Shown here in pieces: positions 44,807-55,928 of a stretch of DNA of 64,000 bases. Every line of letters begins with the position of its first letter. The stretch's first letter is position 1. Under the pieces are notes generated by a model. It was given only the letters and a program-made list of their open reading frames with translations, made no database searches and was not told where the DNA came from. Origin of the DNA: Artocarpus heterophyllus (lineage: Eukaryota > Streptophyta > Magnoliopsida > Rosales > Moraceae); contig CM046330.1 of NCBI GenBank assembly GCA_025403435.1, positions 20,172,239-20,236,238 on the forward strand, written 5' to 3'. A program made the position numbers and the translations under genes.

Positions 44807-46214
44807 TGATACGAACCACGCCAAGAACTGACGCGACCCTTACCGAAGTTGGTTTCCAAGATCAAATTGTCTAACCGGTTTTGATTGGAACCGCGACCCG
44901 ATGCCCAACAAGAATGATGTGTCCCACATCGGTTAGAGAGGGTGGTCTTGGGTGTTATATATATGGGTTCACAATCCTCCCCTCAAGAGCTAGCTTTTGG
45001 GGTGGAGTTAGGTGGGTTCATGTCATATGGTATCAGAGCAGTCTTGGGTGTTATATATATGGGTTCACAATCCTCCCCTCAAGAGCTAGCTTTTGGGGTG
45101 GAGTTAGGTGGGTTCATATCATATGGTATCAGAGCCGAACCTCTGCTAGTCGGTGGGCCCATGTACAAAGGTTCCCTGCCGCTCGTGTGGGTTAACGACG
45201 GAGTTGGCACGAGGACGTGCAGTCTAAAGGGGTCGGGTCGATGGGCGCATGTACAAAGGTTCCCTGCCGCTCGTGTGGGTTAACGACGGAGTTGGCACGA
45301 GGACGTGCAGTCTAAAGGGGTCGGGAATGATGTGTCCCACATGATGTGTCCCACATGATGTGTCCCACATCGGTTAGAGAGGGTGGTCTTGGGTGTTATA
45401 TATATGGGTTCACAATCCTCCCCTCAAGAGCTAGCTTTTGGGGTGGAGTTAGGTGGGTTCATATCAAAGAAGCTCGAACCTTGGTAAGTGAGGACGCCAC
45501 AATCAGCTATGGAGAGACCGATTGATAAGTCTTGGTATGTGAGGACGCCACAATCAGCTATGGAGAGACCGATTGATAAGTCTTGGTATGTGAGGACGCC
45601 ACAATCAGCTATGGATGGACTGATTGATAAGTCTATGAACGCCACGGAAATTTCTGATAAGTTCGAATAGTTCGTTTAGGAACTAAAGAGAATTAAACCT
45701 CAAAATTATGTGTTATTACTTGTCTCCAATTGATTGAAATTCGTTACAATATATAGGGGTTCCTATGCGAATTTTCAGCCCCTAATTCCCATGGAATTTC
45801 GGGAAAATCATTTACCAAATGTCAAATCTAAACTAAATAAGGAAAGTTCCCTTAATGGCTTAAAAGCCTTACAATAATAGAAATAACACAAACGCAAAAA
45901 GGAAACTAGACATTAAAAGGTAAATAAGCTGATTCTTCTCGCCATGTGTCGCCTCAAAACGGGAAGGTAACTGAAATGGAAATTACTCAATCCCTTCTAG
46001 AGCTTGAATCACGCTTTTGTTGGTCTGATTTTCGCATGCAATTCCCTCAATGGGCCTCCATGCAATGGCTTGAGCCCAAGTTGCTTGAATCAGCCCAATA
46101 AGCGTTTCTTTAAACTTCTTCGCACGAGCTCTCGTAACCGGACCAATGGGAACTTGAATTGGATCTGAATAAGTCTCCCACGTGCTCTTGCTTGTGCTAT
46201 CGATGTCCTCATCA
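44807..46214 (-). repeat. Element A 3' LTR with TRIM insertion and three 51-bp units
   Basis: The LTR reads TGATACGAACCACGCC to GATGTCCTCATCA and is interrupted at 44915-45466. After the insertion it carries three copies of a 51-bp unit (CTTGGTATGTGAGGACGCC... to GATTGATAAGT, about 45479-45634), against two in the other LTR. Confidence 0.92.
44915..45466 (+). mobile_element. Rearranged TRIM inside the LTR of element A
   Basis: It is flanked by a perfect AAGAA duplication (44910-44914 and 45467-45471). It begins TGATGTGTCCCACATCGG and ends GTGGGTTCATATCA. The first LTR is followed by a primer site and a second partial LTR copy, then a primer site again. The internal region contains a duplicated block (ATGTACAAAGGTTCCCTGCC... 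to AAAGGGGTCGGG, at about 45161-45234 and 45246-45325). The last LTR starts with the string TGATGTGTCCCACA three times in a row (45328-45370). No coding capacity. Confidence 0.93.
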
Positions 46215-49200
46215 TTCCCCTCCTCTTGAGAAGGATTTGTCCTCAAATCGTCACCTGCATCAAAAGGACTTAGATCAGAAACATTAAAGGAGGCACTTAC
46301 ACCATACTCACCTGGCAAGTCTAGCTTGTACGCATTATCATTGATCCTTTCGAGAACTTGAAAAGGACCGTCCCCTCTAGGCAATAGCTTGGATTTCCTT
46401 TGTTTCAGAAACTGTTCCTTGCGTAAGTGCAACCACACCCAATCATCGGGCTCGAAGACGAGCTTGTGACGCCCTTTGTTGGCTTGTTCAGCATATTGTT
46501 TAGTCCTTCGCTCGATGTTGAGTCTTGCCTTCTCATGTATCTGCTTAACAAGATTAGCTTTTCTTTTTCCATCTAAATTCACATGCTCAGACAAAGGTAA
46601 TGGCATTAAATCCAAAGGAGTTAAAGGATTAAAACCATAAACAATTTCAAATGGTGAAAATTGTGTAGCAGAATGAACAGATCGATTATAAGCAAACTCA
46701 ACATGTGGTAAACACTCCTCCCATGTTTTGATGTTCTTTTTAATGACAGCCCTCAACAAAGTAGACAAGGTTCTATTCACAACTTCTGTTTGACCATCGG
46801 TTTGAGGGTGACAAGTAGTTGAAAACAATAGCTTAGTCCCTAACTTAGTCCACAAAGTCTTCCAAAAGTAGCTTAAGAACTTGGTGTCCCTATCAGAAAC
46901 AATTGTCCTAGGCATACCATGAAGTCTTACAATTTCCCTAAAGAACAAATCAGCAACATTGGAAGCATCATCTGTCTTCTGGCATGGAATAAAATGAGCC
47001 ATCTTGGAAAACCTATCCACAACCACAAATATCGAGTCTCTTCCCCGTTTAGACCTAGGCAAACCTAACACAAAATCTATCGAAATATCAATCCAGGGTT
47101 CACTAGGTATTGGTAAAGGGGTGTATAAACCATGGGGCTGCACTCTTGATTTAGCCTGCCTACAAGTTACACATCTACCACAAAGCCTCTCAACATCTCG
47201 TTTCATAAGTGGCCAATTGAAGTGTTCCTGCAACATAGCTAAAGTCTTCATTACTCCAAAATGTCCCATCAATCCTCCCCCATGGGATTCCCTCACTAGC
47301 AAATCTCTTAATGAACAATTAGGCACACATAATTTATTCTCCCGAAACAAGTATCCCTCATGCCTAAAGTACTTACCACTAGCAAATCTCTCACAAGCTT
47401 GATACTCAGTACTAAAGTCATGGTCATCAGCATATAACTCTTTAATGTGTTCAAAACCCAGTAGTTTAGCATTAAGAGTTGAGATTAAGACATACCTGAG
47501 AGAAAGTGCATCGGCAATGACGTTTTCCTTACCTTGCTTGTAGCGAATGACATACGGAAACATCTCTATGAATTCTACCCAATGAGCATGCCTCTTGTTC
47601 AGCTTGTGCTGGCCCTTCAAGTGTTTCAGGGACTCATGATCGGTGTGAATCACGAACTCCTTAGGCCACAGGTAGTGCTGCCACGTCTCTAATGCCCGAA
47701 CCAATGCATACATCTCTTTATCATAAGTTGGGTAATTAAGAGTTGCCCCATTCAGCTTCTCACTGAAATATGCTATTGGTCTCCCTTCCTGCATTAAAAC
47801 AGCACCAATTCCAACACCTGAAGCATCACATTCAATCTCAAAAGTTTTGGAAAAATTAGGTAAAGATAACAATGGAGCATTTGTCAATTTCTCCTTGAGT
47901 AGCTGAAATGCCCTTTCTTGCTCTTCTCCCCATCTAAACCCAACGTTCTTTTTTATCACTTCAGTCAGTGGTGCGGCTATAGTACTGAAATCTTTCACAA
48001 ACCGCCGGTAGAAACTAGCAAGTCCATGAAAACTCCGTATGTTTCCCACACTAGTTGGACTCGGCCACTCCTGGATGGCTCGCACCTTTTCATCATCAAC
48101 CTGTATACCTTGAGCACTAACAACAAAACCAAGAAACACAAGCTTATCTGTCCAAAAGGTACATTTCTTGAGGTTAGCATACAACTTTTCCTTCCGCAAA
48201 ACATCTAAAACAAGTTTCAAATGTTCAATATGTTCATCCAAATTGCTGCTATAGATAAGGATATCATCAAAATAAACAACGACAAATTTTCCAATAAAAG
48301 CTCGCAAAACATGGTTCATTAAACGCATAAATGTGCTAGGCGCATTGGTTAAACCGAAAGGCATTACCAACCACTCATACAAGCCTTGTTTTGTTTTGAA
48401 AGCCGTCTTCCACTCGTCTCCCTCTTTCATGCGAATTTGATGATATCCACTCTTCAGATCAATTTTAGAAAACACACAAGCACCATGCAATTCATCTAAC
48501 ATGTCATCCAAGCGAGGAATGGGATGTCGATACTTTACCGTGATGTTGTTGATGGCTCGACAATCAACGCACATCCTCCAAGTCCCATCTTTCTTAGGCA
48601 CAAGTAAAACTGGTACGGCGCACGGGCTCATGCTTTCTCTCACGTGTCCCTTCTCCATCAAATCATTTACCTGCCGTTGGAGTTCCTTTGTCTCCTCAGG
48701 ATTACTCCTATAGGCTGGTCGGTTTGGGATTGTAGCTCCAGGTATGAAGTCGATTTGATGTTCAATCCCGCGGATTGGAGGTAAACCTTGCGGTGTTTCC
48801 TCGGGAAAGATGTCCTCATAATCCTGCAAAAGAGAAACAACAGAACTATGCAAGGTGGAATCAAGATCGTTAGTGTTTAATAATGCCTCCTTGTACATGA
48901 GTAAAATCATCGGCTGATTAGAAAACAAAGCTCTTCTCACATCACTCTTTCTTGCATAAAAGTTTGTTTTTCTCTCTACTTTTCTCTCATTGGCTGATTG
49001 TGAATTCTTTTCAACCCTCTCAATTTTCCCTCCCTTGCTCTCTTTGCTCTCCTTTTTCTCGGCCATCTCGTCTTTTTTTCTCTCACTGGCCGAACTCTCT
49101 CTCTGCACTCCCACTCTTGATTTTTCTTCGCTCTTCATTTTTTTATCACTTTCTCTCTGTAAGCTCACTTGGTCTTCATAGACCTGTTTTGGTGTTAATG

Positions 49201-50821
49201 GAACAAGAGTGATCGTCTTTTGATTGTGAACAAATGAGTACTTGTTGGTGAAACCATCATGCTTAACTCGCCGATCAAATTGCCATGGTCTGCCTAATAA
49301 TAAGTGCCCAGCTTGCATTGGAACCACATCGCACAAAACTTCATCTTCATATCTTCCAATACGAAAAGGAACTAACACCTGTTTATGCACCTTTACCTCA
49401 CCAGTATCGTTTAACCATTGCAATTTATATGGTCGAGGATGCTTAATTGTTGGCAGCCCTAACTTCTCTACCATGGTTGTGCTAGCAACATTAGTACAAC
49501 TCCCACCATCAATAATCACACTACATACCTTGTTTTGAACGTGGCACCTAGTGTGGAAGATGTTTTCCCGTTGCACCTCTTCATCTTCTTCTTTGGCTTG
49601 CACACTTAAAGCTCTCCTTGTGAACAACAATTCTCCTTGGACAGCGCACTCCTCATCGTCGGCATCCTCTAATGAAGGCATAGAATCATTGTCCGAATCC
49701 TCCTCGGTTTCAATGTCTCCATTGTCCCGCATCACCATAACTCGTTTGTTCGGACATTGGCTTGCTATATGACCCCTGCCTTGACATTTAAAACATTTAA
49801 TATCACGAGTCCGAGTAGTGGAAGAATCAGATTTACCTTGATTCCCATGGCTGGCCACCTCTTGTTTTTGCTCGATCTTTGGCTTGGGGTTGGATTGCTT
49901 CTCATCCTTCTTCCATTGGTTGATTTTCCAAGCCGATGTACTCGGGTTTTGGCTAGGACGTGTGCTACTGCCCCTCCTCATAAGTTGATTCTCAATTTTA
50001 ATAGCCATATGCACCATGTCCTCCAACTCCACATAATGTTGTAACTCAACGGCATTGTGAATTTCTCGGTTCAAACCCGCCAAAAACCTTGCCATTGTTG
50101 CCTCCCGATCCTCCTCTATATTAGCCCGAATCATCATAACCTCCATCTCCTTATAGTACTCCTCTACACTCCGGTTGCCCTGCTTAAGGTTTTGTAGTTT
50201 GTTGTACAACTCCCGGTAGTAGTAAGTTGGTACAAATCGCTTCCTCATCAGAGTCTTCATCTCTTCCCATGACTCAATAGGTCGCTCTCTATTTCGTCTT
50301 CTGTTTATAACAAGTTGATCCCACCAAGTAATAGCATAATCAGAAAATTCAATTACAGCCAATTTTACCTTCTTCGCCTCAGAATAGTAGTGGCAGTCAA
50401 AGATGAACTCCATTTTCTTCTCCCATTCTAGGTACGCTTCTGGATTGGATTTGCCTTGAAATGATGGTATCTTCATTTTTATGTCTCTCAAACTATCATC
50501 TTCCCGGTTCCTAACTCCTCTATCCCGTCCAAATCTTCGGTGACTACCCGCTGAATCTTCTCCTTCGTCAAACTCTTCCCCATCAATCCTATAGTAGTCA
50601 TCAACCTCTCCTCTAACCGGAACCCTTTCTCGCCTACGCGCATGAGGAACATGTTGTGGCTGTTCCACACGTGCATTCTCTATCCGGTCTATCCTCTCAT
50701 GAAACTGTCCTATCTCTCCCCTCAACAATCGCCTCATCTCCCCCATCATCGCTTCCATAAGAAGTTTTGGGTCTGCTGCACCCGAGGTACCCTCAATAGT
50801 GTTCTTGCTGTTGTTTGACAT
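45983..50821 (-). CDS. Gag-pol polyprotein of CRM-like element A (1612 aa, intact)
   Basis: One uninterrupted frame starting [11 protein letters not shown]. Domains by residue: retrotransposon gag about 116-250; zinc knuckle [14 protein letters not shown] 343-356; protease IIDGGSCTN with Asp438 and LLLGRPW 507-513; RT about 690-890 with YFDD 850-853; RNase H about 995-1110 (Asp999, Glu1036, Asp1061); integrase zinc finger (His1180, His1187, Cys1217, Cys1220) and DDE core (Asp1249, Asp1310, Glu1346); GPF-type module near 1485; C-terminal CR-like tail (1504-1612), of which about 76 residues are encoded by the LTR. Two oddities: ADALSLR where the family has ADALSRR, and FNWPLM where FYWPHM is usual (compare element D). 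Either could reduce activity. Confidence 0.95.
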   Translation of the reverse strand: MSNNSKNTIEGTSGAADPKLLMEAMMGEMRRLLRGEIGQFHERIDRIENARVEQPQHVPHARRRERVPVRGEVDDYYRIDGEEFDEGEDSAGSHRRFGRDRGVRNREDDSLRDIKMKIPSFQGKSNPEAYLEWEKKMEFIFDCHYYSEAKKVKLAVIEFSDYAITWWDQLVINRRRNRERPIESWEEMKTLMRKRFVPTYYYRELYNKLQNLKQGNRSVEEYYKEMEVMMIRANIEEDREATMARFLAGLNREIHNAVELQHYVELEDMVHMAIKIENQLMRRGSSTRPSQNPSTSAWKINQWKKDEKQSNPKPKIEQKQEVASHGNQGKSDSSTTRTRDIKCFKCQGRGHIASQCPNKRVMVMRDNGDIETEEDSDNDSMPSLEDADDEECAVQGELLFTRRALSVQAKEEDEEVQRENIFHTRCHVQNKVCSVIIDGGSCTNVASTTMVEKLGLPTIKHPRPYKLQWLNDTGEVKVHKQVLVPFRIGRYEDEVLCDVVPMQAGHLLLGRPWQFDRRVKHDGFTNKYSFVHNQKTITLVPLTPKQVYEDQVSLQRESDKKMKSEEKSRVGVQRESSASERKKDEMAEKKESKESKGGKIERVEKNSQSANERKVERKTNFYARKSDVRRALFSNQPMILLMYKEALLNTNDLDSTLHSSVVSLLQDYEDIFPEETPQGLPPIRGIEHQIDFIPGATIPNRPAYRSNPEETKELQRQVNDLMEKGHVRESMSPCAVPVLLVPKKDGTWRMCVDCRAINNITVKYRHPIPRLDDMLDELHGACVFSKIDLKSGYHQIRMKEGDEWKTAFKTKQGLYEWLVMPFGLTNAPSTFMRLMNHVLRAFIGKFVVVYFDDILIYSSNLDEHIEHLKLVLDVLRKEKLYANLKKCTFWTDKLVFLGFVVSAQGIQVDDEKVRAIQEWPSPTSVGNIRSFHGLASFYRRFVKDFSTIAAPLTEVIKKNVGFRWGEEQERAFQLLKEKLTNAPLLSLPNFSKTFEIECDASGVGIGAVLMQEGRPIAYFSEKLNGATLNYPTYDKEMYALVRALETWQHYLWPKEFVIHTDHESLKHLKGQHKLNKRHAHWVEFIEMFPYVIRYKQGKENVIADALSLRYVLISTLNAKLLGFEHIKELYADDHDFSTEYQACERFASGKYFRHEGYLFRENKLCVPNCSLRDLLVRESHGGGLMGHFGVMKTLAMLQEHFNWPLMKRDVERLCGRCVTCRQAKSRVQPHGLYTPLPIPSEPWIDISIDFVLGLPRSKRGRDSIFVVVDRFSKMAHFIPCQKTDDASNVADLFFREIVRLHGMPRTIVSDRDTKFLSYFWKTLWTKLGTKLLFSTTCHPQTDGQTEVVNRTLSTLLRAVIKKNIKTWEECLPHVEFAYNRSVHSATQFSPFEIVYGFNPLTPLDLMPLPLSEHVNLDGKRKANLVKQIHEKARLNIERRTKQYAEQANKGRHKLVFEPDDWVWLHLRKEQFLKQRKSKLLPRGDGPFQVLERINDNAYKLDLPGEYGVSASFNVSDLSPFDAGDDLRTNPSQEEGNDEDIDSTSKSTWETYSDPIQVPIGPVTRARAKKFKETLIGLIQATWAQAIAWRPIEGIACENQTNKSVIQALEGIE

Positions 50822-51367
50822 TTTCCAAGGACCTTACCACCCTCCCTTACGTGTTTCACTCGTGAAATGGTTCACTCAATTTCACTCGTGTTTACACTCA
50901 ATACTTTCGGCTTTTGTCCACTCAAATGCTCTCGCCTCTATGCCTTTTTCCACTCTTTAATTCTCACTCAGTTCCTATAAAACTAGTCAAATCAATATCA
51001 AAAATTTCCTTGACAATTCAAAAATAGATTACCAAAGAGACAAGACTATAATAGAAACAAAGAATTTAGGCTTTCAGAATCACACCCAAAAGGAACAAAA
51101 TTTCAGCAAAAATTTTTGGTCTATGCAGGGAATTCAATTTCGGATTCCTTAAATGATAAATAACAAGAATCTAGAAATTTTTTTTTTTTTTCGGATCCTC
51201 TTGTTTTTCTTCTTTTCCTTTTTTTTTTTCGTTTCTTTTCTTTCTTTCTTTTCGATCTTTTTTTTTTTTTTTTTAAACCGACTTTGATAATGGAAATCAA
51301 AACTCACGAACAACTGAAACAAACAAAAAACTAAGAGAACGGATAAGCAAAACCTGATTAGAACCTC
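50822..51367 (-). other. Element A 5' leader with long pyrimidine tract
   Basis: The untranslated leader between primer site and gag. On the + strand it has T-rich and TTTC-rich runs at about 51178-51274, so the transcript strand is purine-rich. The same tract recurs, with different run lengths, in element D at about 61671-61766. Confidence 0.8.
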
Positions 51368-51381
51368 GCTCTGATACCAAA

Positions 51382-52180
51382 TGATACGAACCACGCCAAG
51401 AACTGACGCGACCCTAACCGAAGTTGGTTTCCAAGATCAAATTGTCTAACCGGTTTTGATTGGAACCGCGACCCGATGCCCAACAAGAAGCTCGAACCTT
51501 GGTAAGTGAGGACGCCACAATCAGCTATGGAGAGACCGATTGATAAGTCTTGGTATGTGAGGACACCACAATCAGCTATGGATGGACTGATTGATAAGTC
51601 TATGAACACCACAGAAATTTCGATAAGTTCGAATAGTTCGTTTAGGAACTAAAGAGAATTAAACCTCAAAATTATGTGTTATTACTTGTCTCCAATTGAT
51701 TGAAATTCGTTACAATATATAGGGGTTCCTATGCGAATTTTCAGCCCCTAATTTCCATGGAATTTCGGGAAAATCATTTACCAAATGTCAAATCTAAACT
51801 AAATAAGGAAAGTTCCCTTAATGGCTTAAAAGCCTTACAATAATAGAAATAACACAAACGCAAAAAGGAAACTAGACATTAAAAGGTAAATAAGCTGATT
51901 CTTCTCGCCATGTGTCGCCTCAAAACGGGAAGGTAACTGAAATGGAAATTACTCAATCCCTTCTAGAGCTTGAATCACGCATTTGTTGGTCTGATTTTCG
52001 CATGCAATTCCCTCAATGGGCCTCCATGCAATGGCTTGAGCCCAAGTTGCTTGAATCAGCCCAATAAGCGTTTCTTTAAACTTCTTCGCACGAGCTCTCG
52101 TAACCGGACCAATGGGAACTTGAATTGGATCTGAATAAGTCTCCCACGTGCTCTTGCTTGTGCTATCGATGTCCTCATCA
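51382..52180 (-). repeat. Element A 5' LTR (799 bp)
   Basis: TGATACGAACCACGCC to GATGTCCTCATCA on the + strand, uninterrupted, with two copies of the 51-bp unit (about 51494-51600). It serves as the 5' LTR because the element is on the - strand. Confidence 0.93.
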
Positions 52181-52185
52181 AATAT

Positions 52186-52965
52186 GCTCAAAACCAAGCA
52201 GTTTAGCATCAAGGATAGAAAGTAATGCACACCTGCGAGAAAGTGCATCTACAACGACATTCTCCTTACCTTGCTTATATCAGATGATGTAAGGAAATGT
52301 CTCGATGAATTCTACCCAACAGGCATGCCTCTTGTTTAACTTTTGTTGTCCCTTCAGATGTTTCAATGACTCGTGATCACTGTGAATCATGAATTCCTTG
52401 GGCCATAGGTAGTGTTGTCAAGTCTTTAATGCTCGAACCGACACATACAACTTCTGGTCATAAGTCAGGTAATTTAGTGTTGACCCACTCAATTGTTCAC
52501 TGAAATACATGATTGGTCGTCCTCCTTGCATCAGCACGGCACCTATACCTACACCAGAAGTATCACATTCAATTTCAAACGTTTTAGAAAAATGAAGTAA
52601 AGCAAGTAAAGGAGCATGAGTAAGCTTATGCTTAATAAGCTGAAAAACGCCTTCTCTTGTTCTTCTCCCCACTTGAACCTGAAGTTCTTCTTGATTACTT
52701 CTGTGAGTGGTGCAGCCAAAGTACTGAAATCCCTTACAAACCGTCGGTAAAAGCTGGCAAGTCCATGAAAACTCCTTACATCTCCAATGCTTATGGGACT
52801 TGGCCATTCTTGGATAGCCCTAACTTTTTCTTCATCGACCTGTATACCTTGAGCACTAACAACAAAACCAAGAAATACAAGCTTATCCATGCAAAAGGTA
52901 CACTTCTTAAGATTAGCATAAAACTTTTCCTTCCGTAAAACATCTAAACTAAGTTTCACATGTTG
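52186..52965 (-). pseudogene. RT C-terminal part and RNase H of element C
   Basis: The - strand reads [57 protein letters not shown] and [20 protein letters not shown], the RT thumb/connection and RNase H start. A frame change near 52650 separates the two parts, and the segment WHYLWPKEF has a stop near 52420. The YFDD motif is not present because the element is cut at about 52965. Confidence 0.88.
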
Positions 52966-54570
52966 TCCTTTGATATAAGCAAAGGTACCTTGAGCTCCTC
53001 ATGTCTTCATCATGATGTCTTCTCCAAGCCCTGCAAATATGCTCGGGTTAAGAAATCAAGAAGATAATTAGTTTCTCCTTTGATATGTTCTATATCAAAT
53101 TCAAATACTGCTAATATGGCTTGCCACCTAGCAAATATTTGCTTAGAAGCTAGGTTTTTAACATCTTTTTCAAGGACGGATTTAGCAGATTTGCAATCTA
53201 TTCGGAGAAGAAACTTTTTTTTCAATAAGTCATCTTGAAATTTTGAGATGACTAACACAGTAACTAATATTTCCTTTTTAATGGTTGGATATTTCTGTTG
53301 GGTGTGATTCCATAATCCTGATGTAAATCTTACCAATATTTCTTTATTATTTTTTCTTTGTTTTAGGATTCCTCCATATCCTAATTCAAAGGCATCTGTT
53401 TCTACTACTTTAAATAATTCTGGGTTAGGAAGAGCTGGGCAAGGAATTTCTTTAACCCTAGCTTTAATTTTTCTAACAGCTTTAGTGCATTCCTTTGTCA
53501 AATTAGGAGGATTCTTTATTAGCCTTTCAAATAAGGGCTTCGAATCTTTTGATAGGTCTTTGTAAAAACCTGTAATGTAATTAAGACTTCCCAAGAACCT
53601 CTGTAATTGTTTTTTATCTTTTATCCCATCAAGGAATTTTTCAGCAAATGATATAGCTCTTTCAATAGGACTAATAAGTCCTTGGCTAATATTATGGCCT
53701 AAAATTCTCACTTCTGTTTGGAAAATCTTCATTTTTCTAGCTGAAACCACTAGACCCATTCTTTTGATAACATCAAAGAAAATCTTTAAATGTTTCCAAT
53801 GTTTTTTTATATTTTTAGAGAAAATCAACACCATTTATTTATGTAGTGATAAAATCCATATAAGGATTAAATATTTCATTCATTATTCTTTGAAACCCTG
53901 AGGGGGCATTCTTAAGCCCAAAAGGCAATACATTCCATTCAAAATGTCCAAATGGAACTGTAAATGTTGTTTCATATTTATCTTTTTCAACTATCTGAAT
54001 CTACCAATATCCCCTCTTCAAATCAAATTTAGAGAATATTGTAGCTTTATCAAGCCTATTTAACAGATCTCTTTTATTAGGAATTGGATACATAATCCAT
54101 CTCAACACTCTATTAAGAGGTTTATAATTAATAACTAATCAGGGAACTCCTCGTTCCAACTCAGCAGCATTTTCCACATAGAATGTAGGACAAGACCAAG
54201 GACTATAACTTTTTCTAATAAGTCCCTTTGCTAGTAATTCTTCTATCTCTTTTTTACAAATTTCTAAATGTCTTTAATTCATCTGGATAGGTCTTGCTTT
54301 CGTTGGAATTATGGTTTCCTTGAAATCTAGCTCATAATTGGGGAAAAGCAAGATTTCTTAATTTCTTTCTTGAAAGATTGTTATAAGGGGTTTAGTCGCA
54401 TAGCCAGGGAAATTATGCTGTTAAGTACCAACTAATACGTTGACCGATCCTAATTAGCAATCTAGATGGTAGGAGTATTGAGAACTTTTTCTTGATCCAA
54501 TTTCTCTAGGTCTTTAAGTTCTTTCACCAATAACAAGTCTCCTACCTCCACTTCTCTCTTCCTTTTTAAA
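52966..54570 (-). pseudogene. Endogenous caulimovirid RT and RNase H fragment
   Basis: This is an old integrated copy of a plant pararetrovirus (Caulimoviridae), of the type seen for petuvirus or florendovirus-like sequences. The clean frame 53010-53834 covers the RT thumb/connection and RNase H (residues such as the DA in the RNase H start and the LASKQIFARWQAIL segment). RT fingers and palm can be followed upstream on the - strand to about 54330, with stops near 53835, 54001 and 54140 and several frame breaks, and a linker-like region to about 54570. The catalytic area near 53840 is disrupted by a stop. No LTRs or integrase are associated, which separates it from the Ty3/gypsy neighbours. 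It cannot be expressed as a functional protein. Confidence 0.85.
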
Positions 54571-54679
54571 AACAAAGAAATAGTTACTATAGAGAACATA
54601 GAGAGACATTTACAAAACTAGAATATCCCCAGGGTTAGCTCTTCTTCAGTATATAATAAGGGCTCTTTTCTTTAGAAAT

Positions 54680-55282
54680 ATGATTACATTAACTAGAGAA
54701 GGATTGAATAACTCTATGTTGATATGTGTGAGAGATAAAAGACAAATAAAATTTCATGACTCCTTAATAGGAGCAATGGAATCAACCCTAAGTCAGGGTC
54801 CAGCTCATTTTGATTGTTTACCAAATTTTTCAGTCCATTTGAGAGATCCTAATGTTATAAGATCTCTTATGGTAGACATCCAAACTCATGGCTTTGATAT
54901 GGAAGAAGGTTCAAGCAATTTAGCCTTTATCTATAGAATATACTTCAAAGCTATGAATACCATATGCCTAAGTGTGAATTTAAAATCCTTAATCAAGGAT
55001 AAGAGAGGAGAAACTACTATGTTCCAAACTAATCTAGCTAAATCTAAGCTAGTAGTTCCTCAAAAAATAAAATGGGAAACAATAAAATTTCCAGAAACAT
55101 GGACTCTTAATAGAGTCACTCACACTAGAATTCATCAAAATACGGAATTAGAACAAATAATTCAATTAGAAGATGGAACAGTTCAACTAAGATTTGGTAG
55201 AGAAAATAGAAGCCTTATTCCTCCTAGGCCCTCAGATGCAACAAGCAGACTCTCTATTGAAAATCAAAATAGGGCATCATAA
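54680..55282 (+). pseudogene. Endogenous caulimovirid movement-protein domain
   Basis: A 200-codon frame similar to the 30K-superfamily movement protein at the start of the large ORF in petuvirus-like caulimovirids. It has the beta-rich central part around the GPAHFDCLPNFSVHL segment and a following VNLKSLIKD segment. It lies on the + strand, opposite to the RT fragment next to it. In the virus this domain moves nucleic acid through plasmodesmata. Upstream stops (near 54656) and a stop at 55280-55282 isolate it from the rest. Confidence 0.75.
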
Positions 55283-55402
55283 TTCCCAACGGTCACAATT
55301 CCTTCAGAAATAGATGAATTAGAGGTGGCAGGAGTCCAAAATACACCAGATAGGATAGCTTAGCCGATATATGAACCACCAACAAGCCGAACAGCCTCAA
55401 AT

Positions 55403-55873
55403 ATGGGATATCATAGTATTAATATGACAGAATATCCTTCGGCTAGATCGATAAAAGAATGTCTCATTAAGATGTTCAACTCTAAGGAAAATGAGGAAAA
55501 GAGAGAATGGTTTTTTGAAAATCATTCAGAAGAACAAAAAAGGAATTTGCATAGAAAATGTAATAAGTTTGTCTCTAAATATGGAAAAGAGATTGATTTT
55601 TTCAAATTCCTAGAAGAATACTACAAGCTTAAGAAGCTTGAATTTTCAAAATTTAATCAACTTAATACAGTTGAAAAAATACATAAAGAGTTTCTATTAC
55701 AATCAGCAGAAAAGCTTGTTGCTGTGCACCGTCCAAAAGCTATAGTCCAAATTAAAAAAGATGCACTCGACGTACCTTATAAGAGTACCTCAAAGTATTT
55801 TTCAGAAACAGTTACAGTTGCTGCCTTAAATCATGTGGTAGAACAAAATAATTATTTAAATTTGTTTCTATAA
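55403..55873 (+). pseudogene. Endogenous caulimovirid segment between movement and coat domains
   Basis: A 156-codon, Lys/Glu-rich frame containing REWFFENHSEEQKRNLHRK and FFKFLEEYYKLKK. Position and composition match the linker region that follows the movement domain in single-polyprotein caulimovirids. It ends at TAA (55871-55873), about 50 bases before the insertion of element D. Confidence 0.65.
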
Positions 55874-55928
55874 ACTTTAGGGAAGCAATTAACTAGAATA
55901 GAATCTCAAAATAATTTGGAACGATCTC

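Larger units (their letters stand above)
44807..52180 (-). mobile_element. CRM-like Ty3/gypsy element A, complete and apparently intact
   Basis: LTRs 44807-46214 (enlarged by a TRIM) and 51382-52180 (799 bp) flank a 1612-codon gag-pol. The target duplication AATAT is perfect (44802-44806 and 52181-52185). A primer site TGGTATCAGAGC, matching initiator tRNA-Met as used by many plant LTR elements, lies at 51368-51379 on the - strand, two bases from the LTR. The polypurine tract AGAGGAGGGGAA abuts the left LTR at 46215-46226. The LTRs differ at only a handful of sites by eye, so the insertion is young. Overlap of the ORF with the 3' LTR fits the CRM (centromeric retrotransposon) group. Confidence 0.94.
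42000..52965 (-). mobile_element. CRM-like Ty3/gypsy element C, 5'-truncated, host of elements below
   Basis: Read on the - strand: RT and RNase H (52186-52965), integrase (43833-44801), C-terminal gag-pol (42784-43047) and 3' LTR (42000-42783; TGATAAGAACC to CTCCATCA). The 5' LTR, gag, protease and the first part of RT are missing, and the sequence changes to pararetrovirus DNA at about 52965. Two insertions interrupt it: a solo LTR (43048-43832) and element A (44807-52180). Its protein is close to that of element A but clearly diverged, and the LTR differs strongly. Confidence 0.9.

Noticed and set aside
47004..47402. Open frames opposite the CRM-like integrase, such as MENLSTTTN
   Set aside because: They are antisense shadows of conserved integrase codons, repeated at each copy (44363, 47004, 57522).
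51368..51379. TGGTATCAGAGC strings as tRNA gene fragments
   Set aside because: They are primer binding sites placed next to LTR ends; no cloverleaf surrounds them.
52966..55873. Pararetrovirus region as another Ty3/gypsy element
   Set aside because: No LTR, no integrase, RT of a different type, and movement and coat domains that Ty3/gypsy elements lack.
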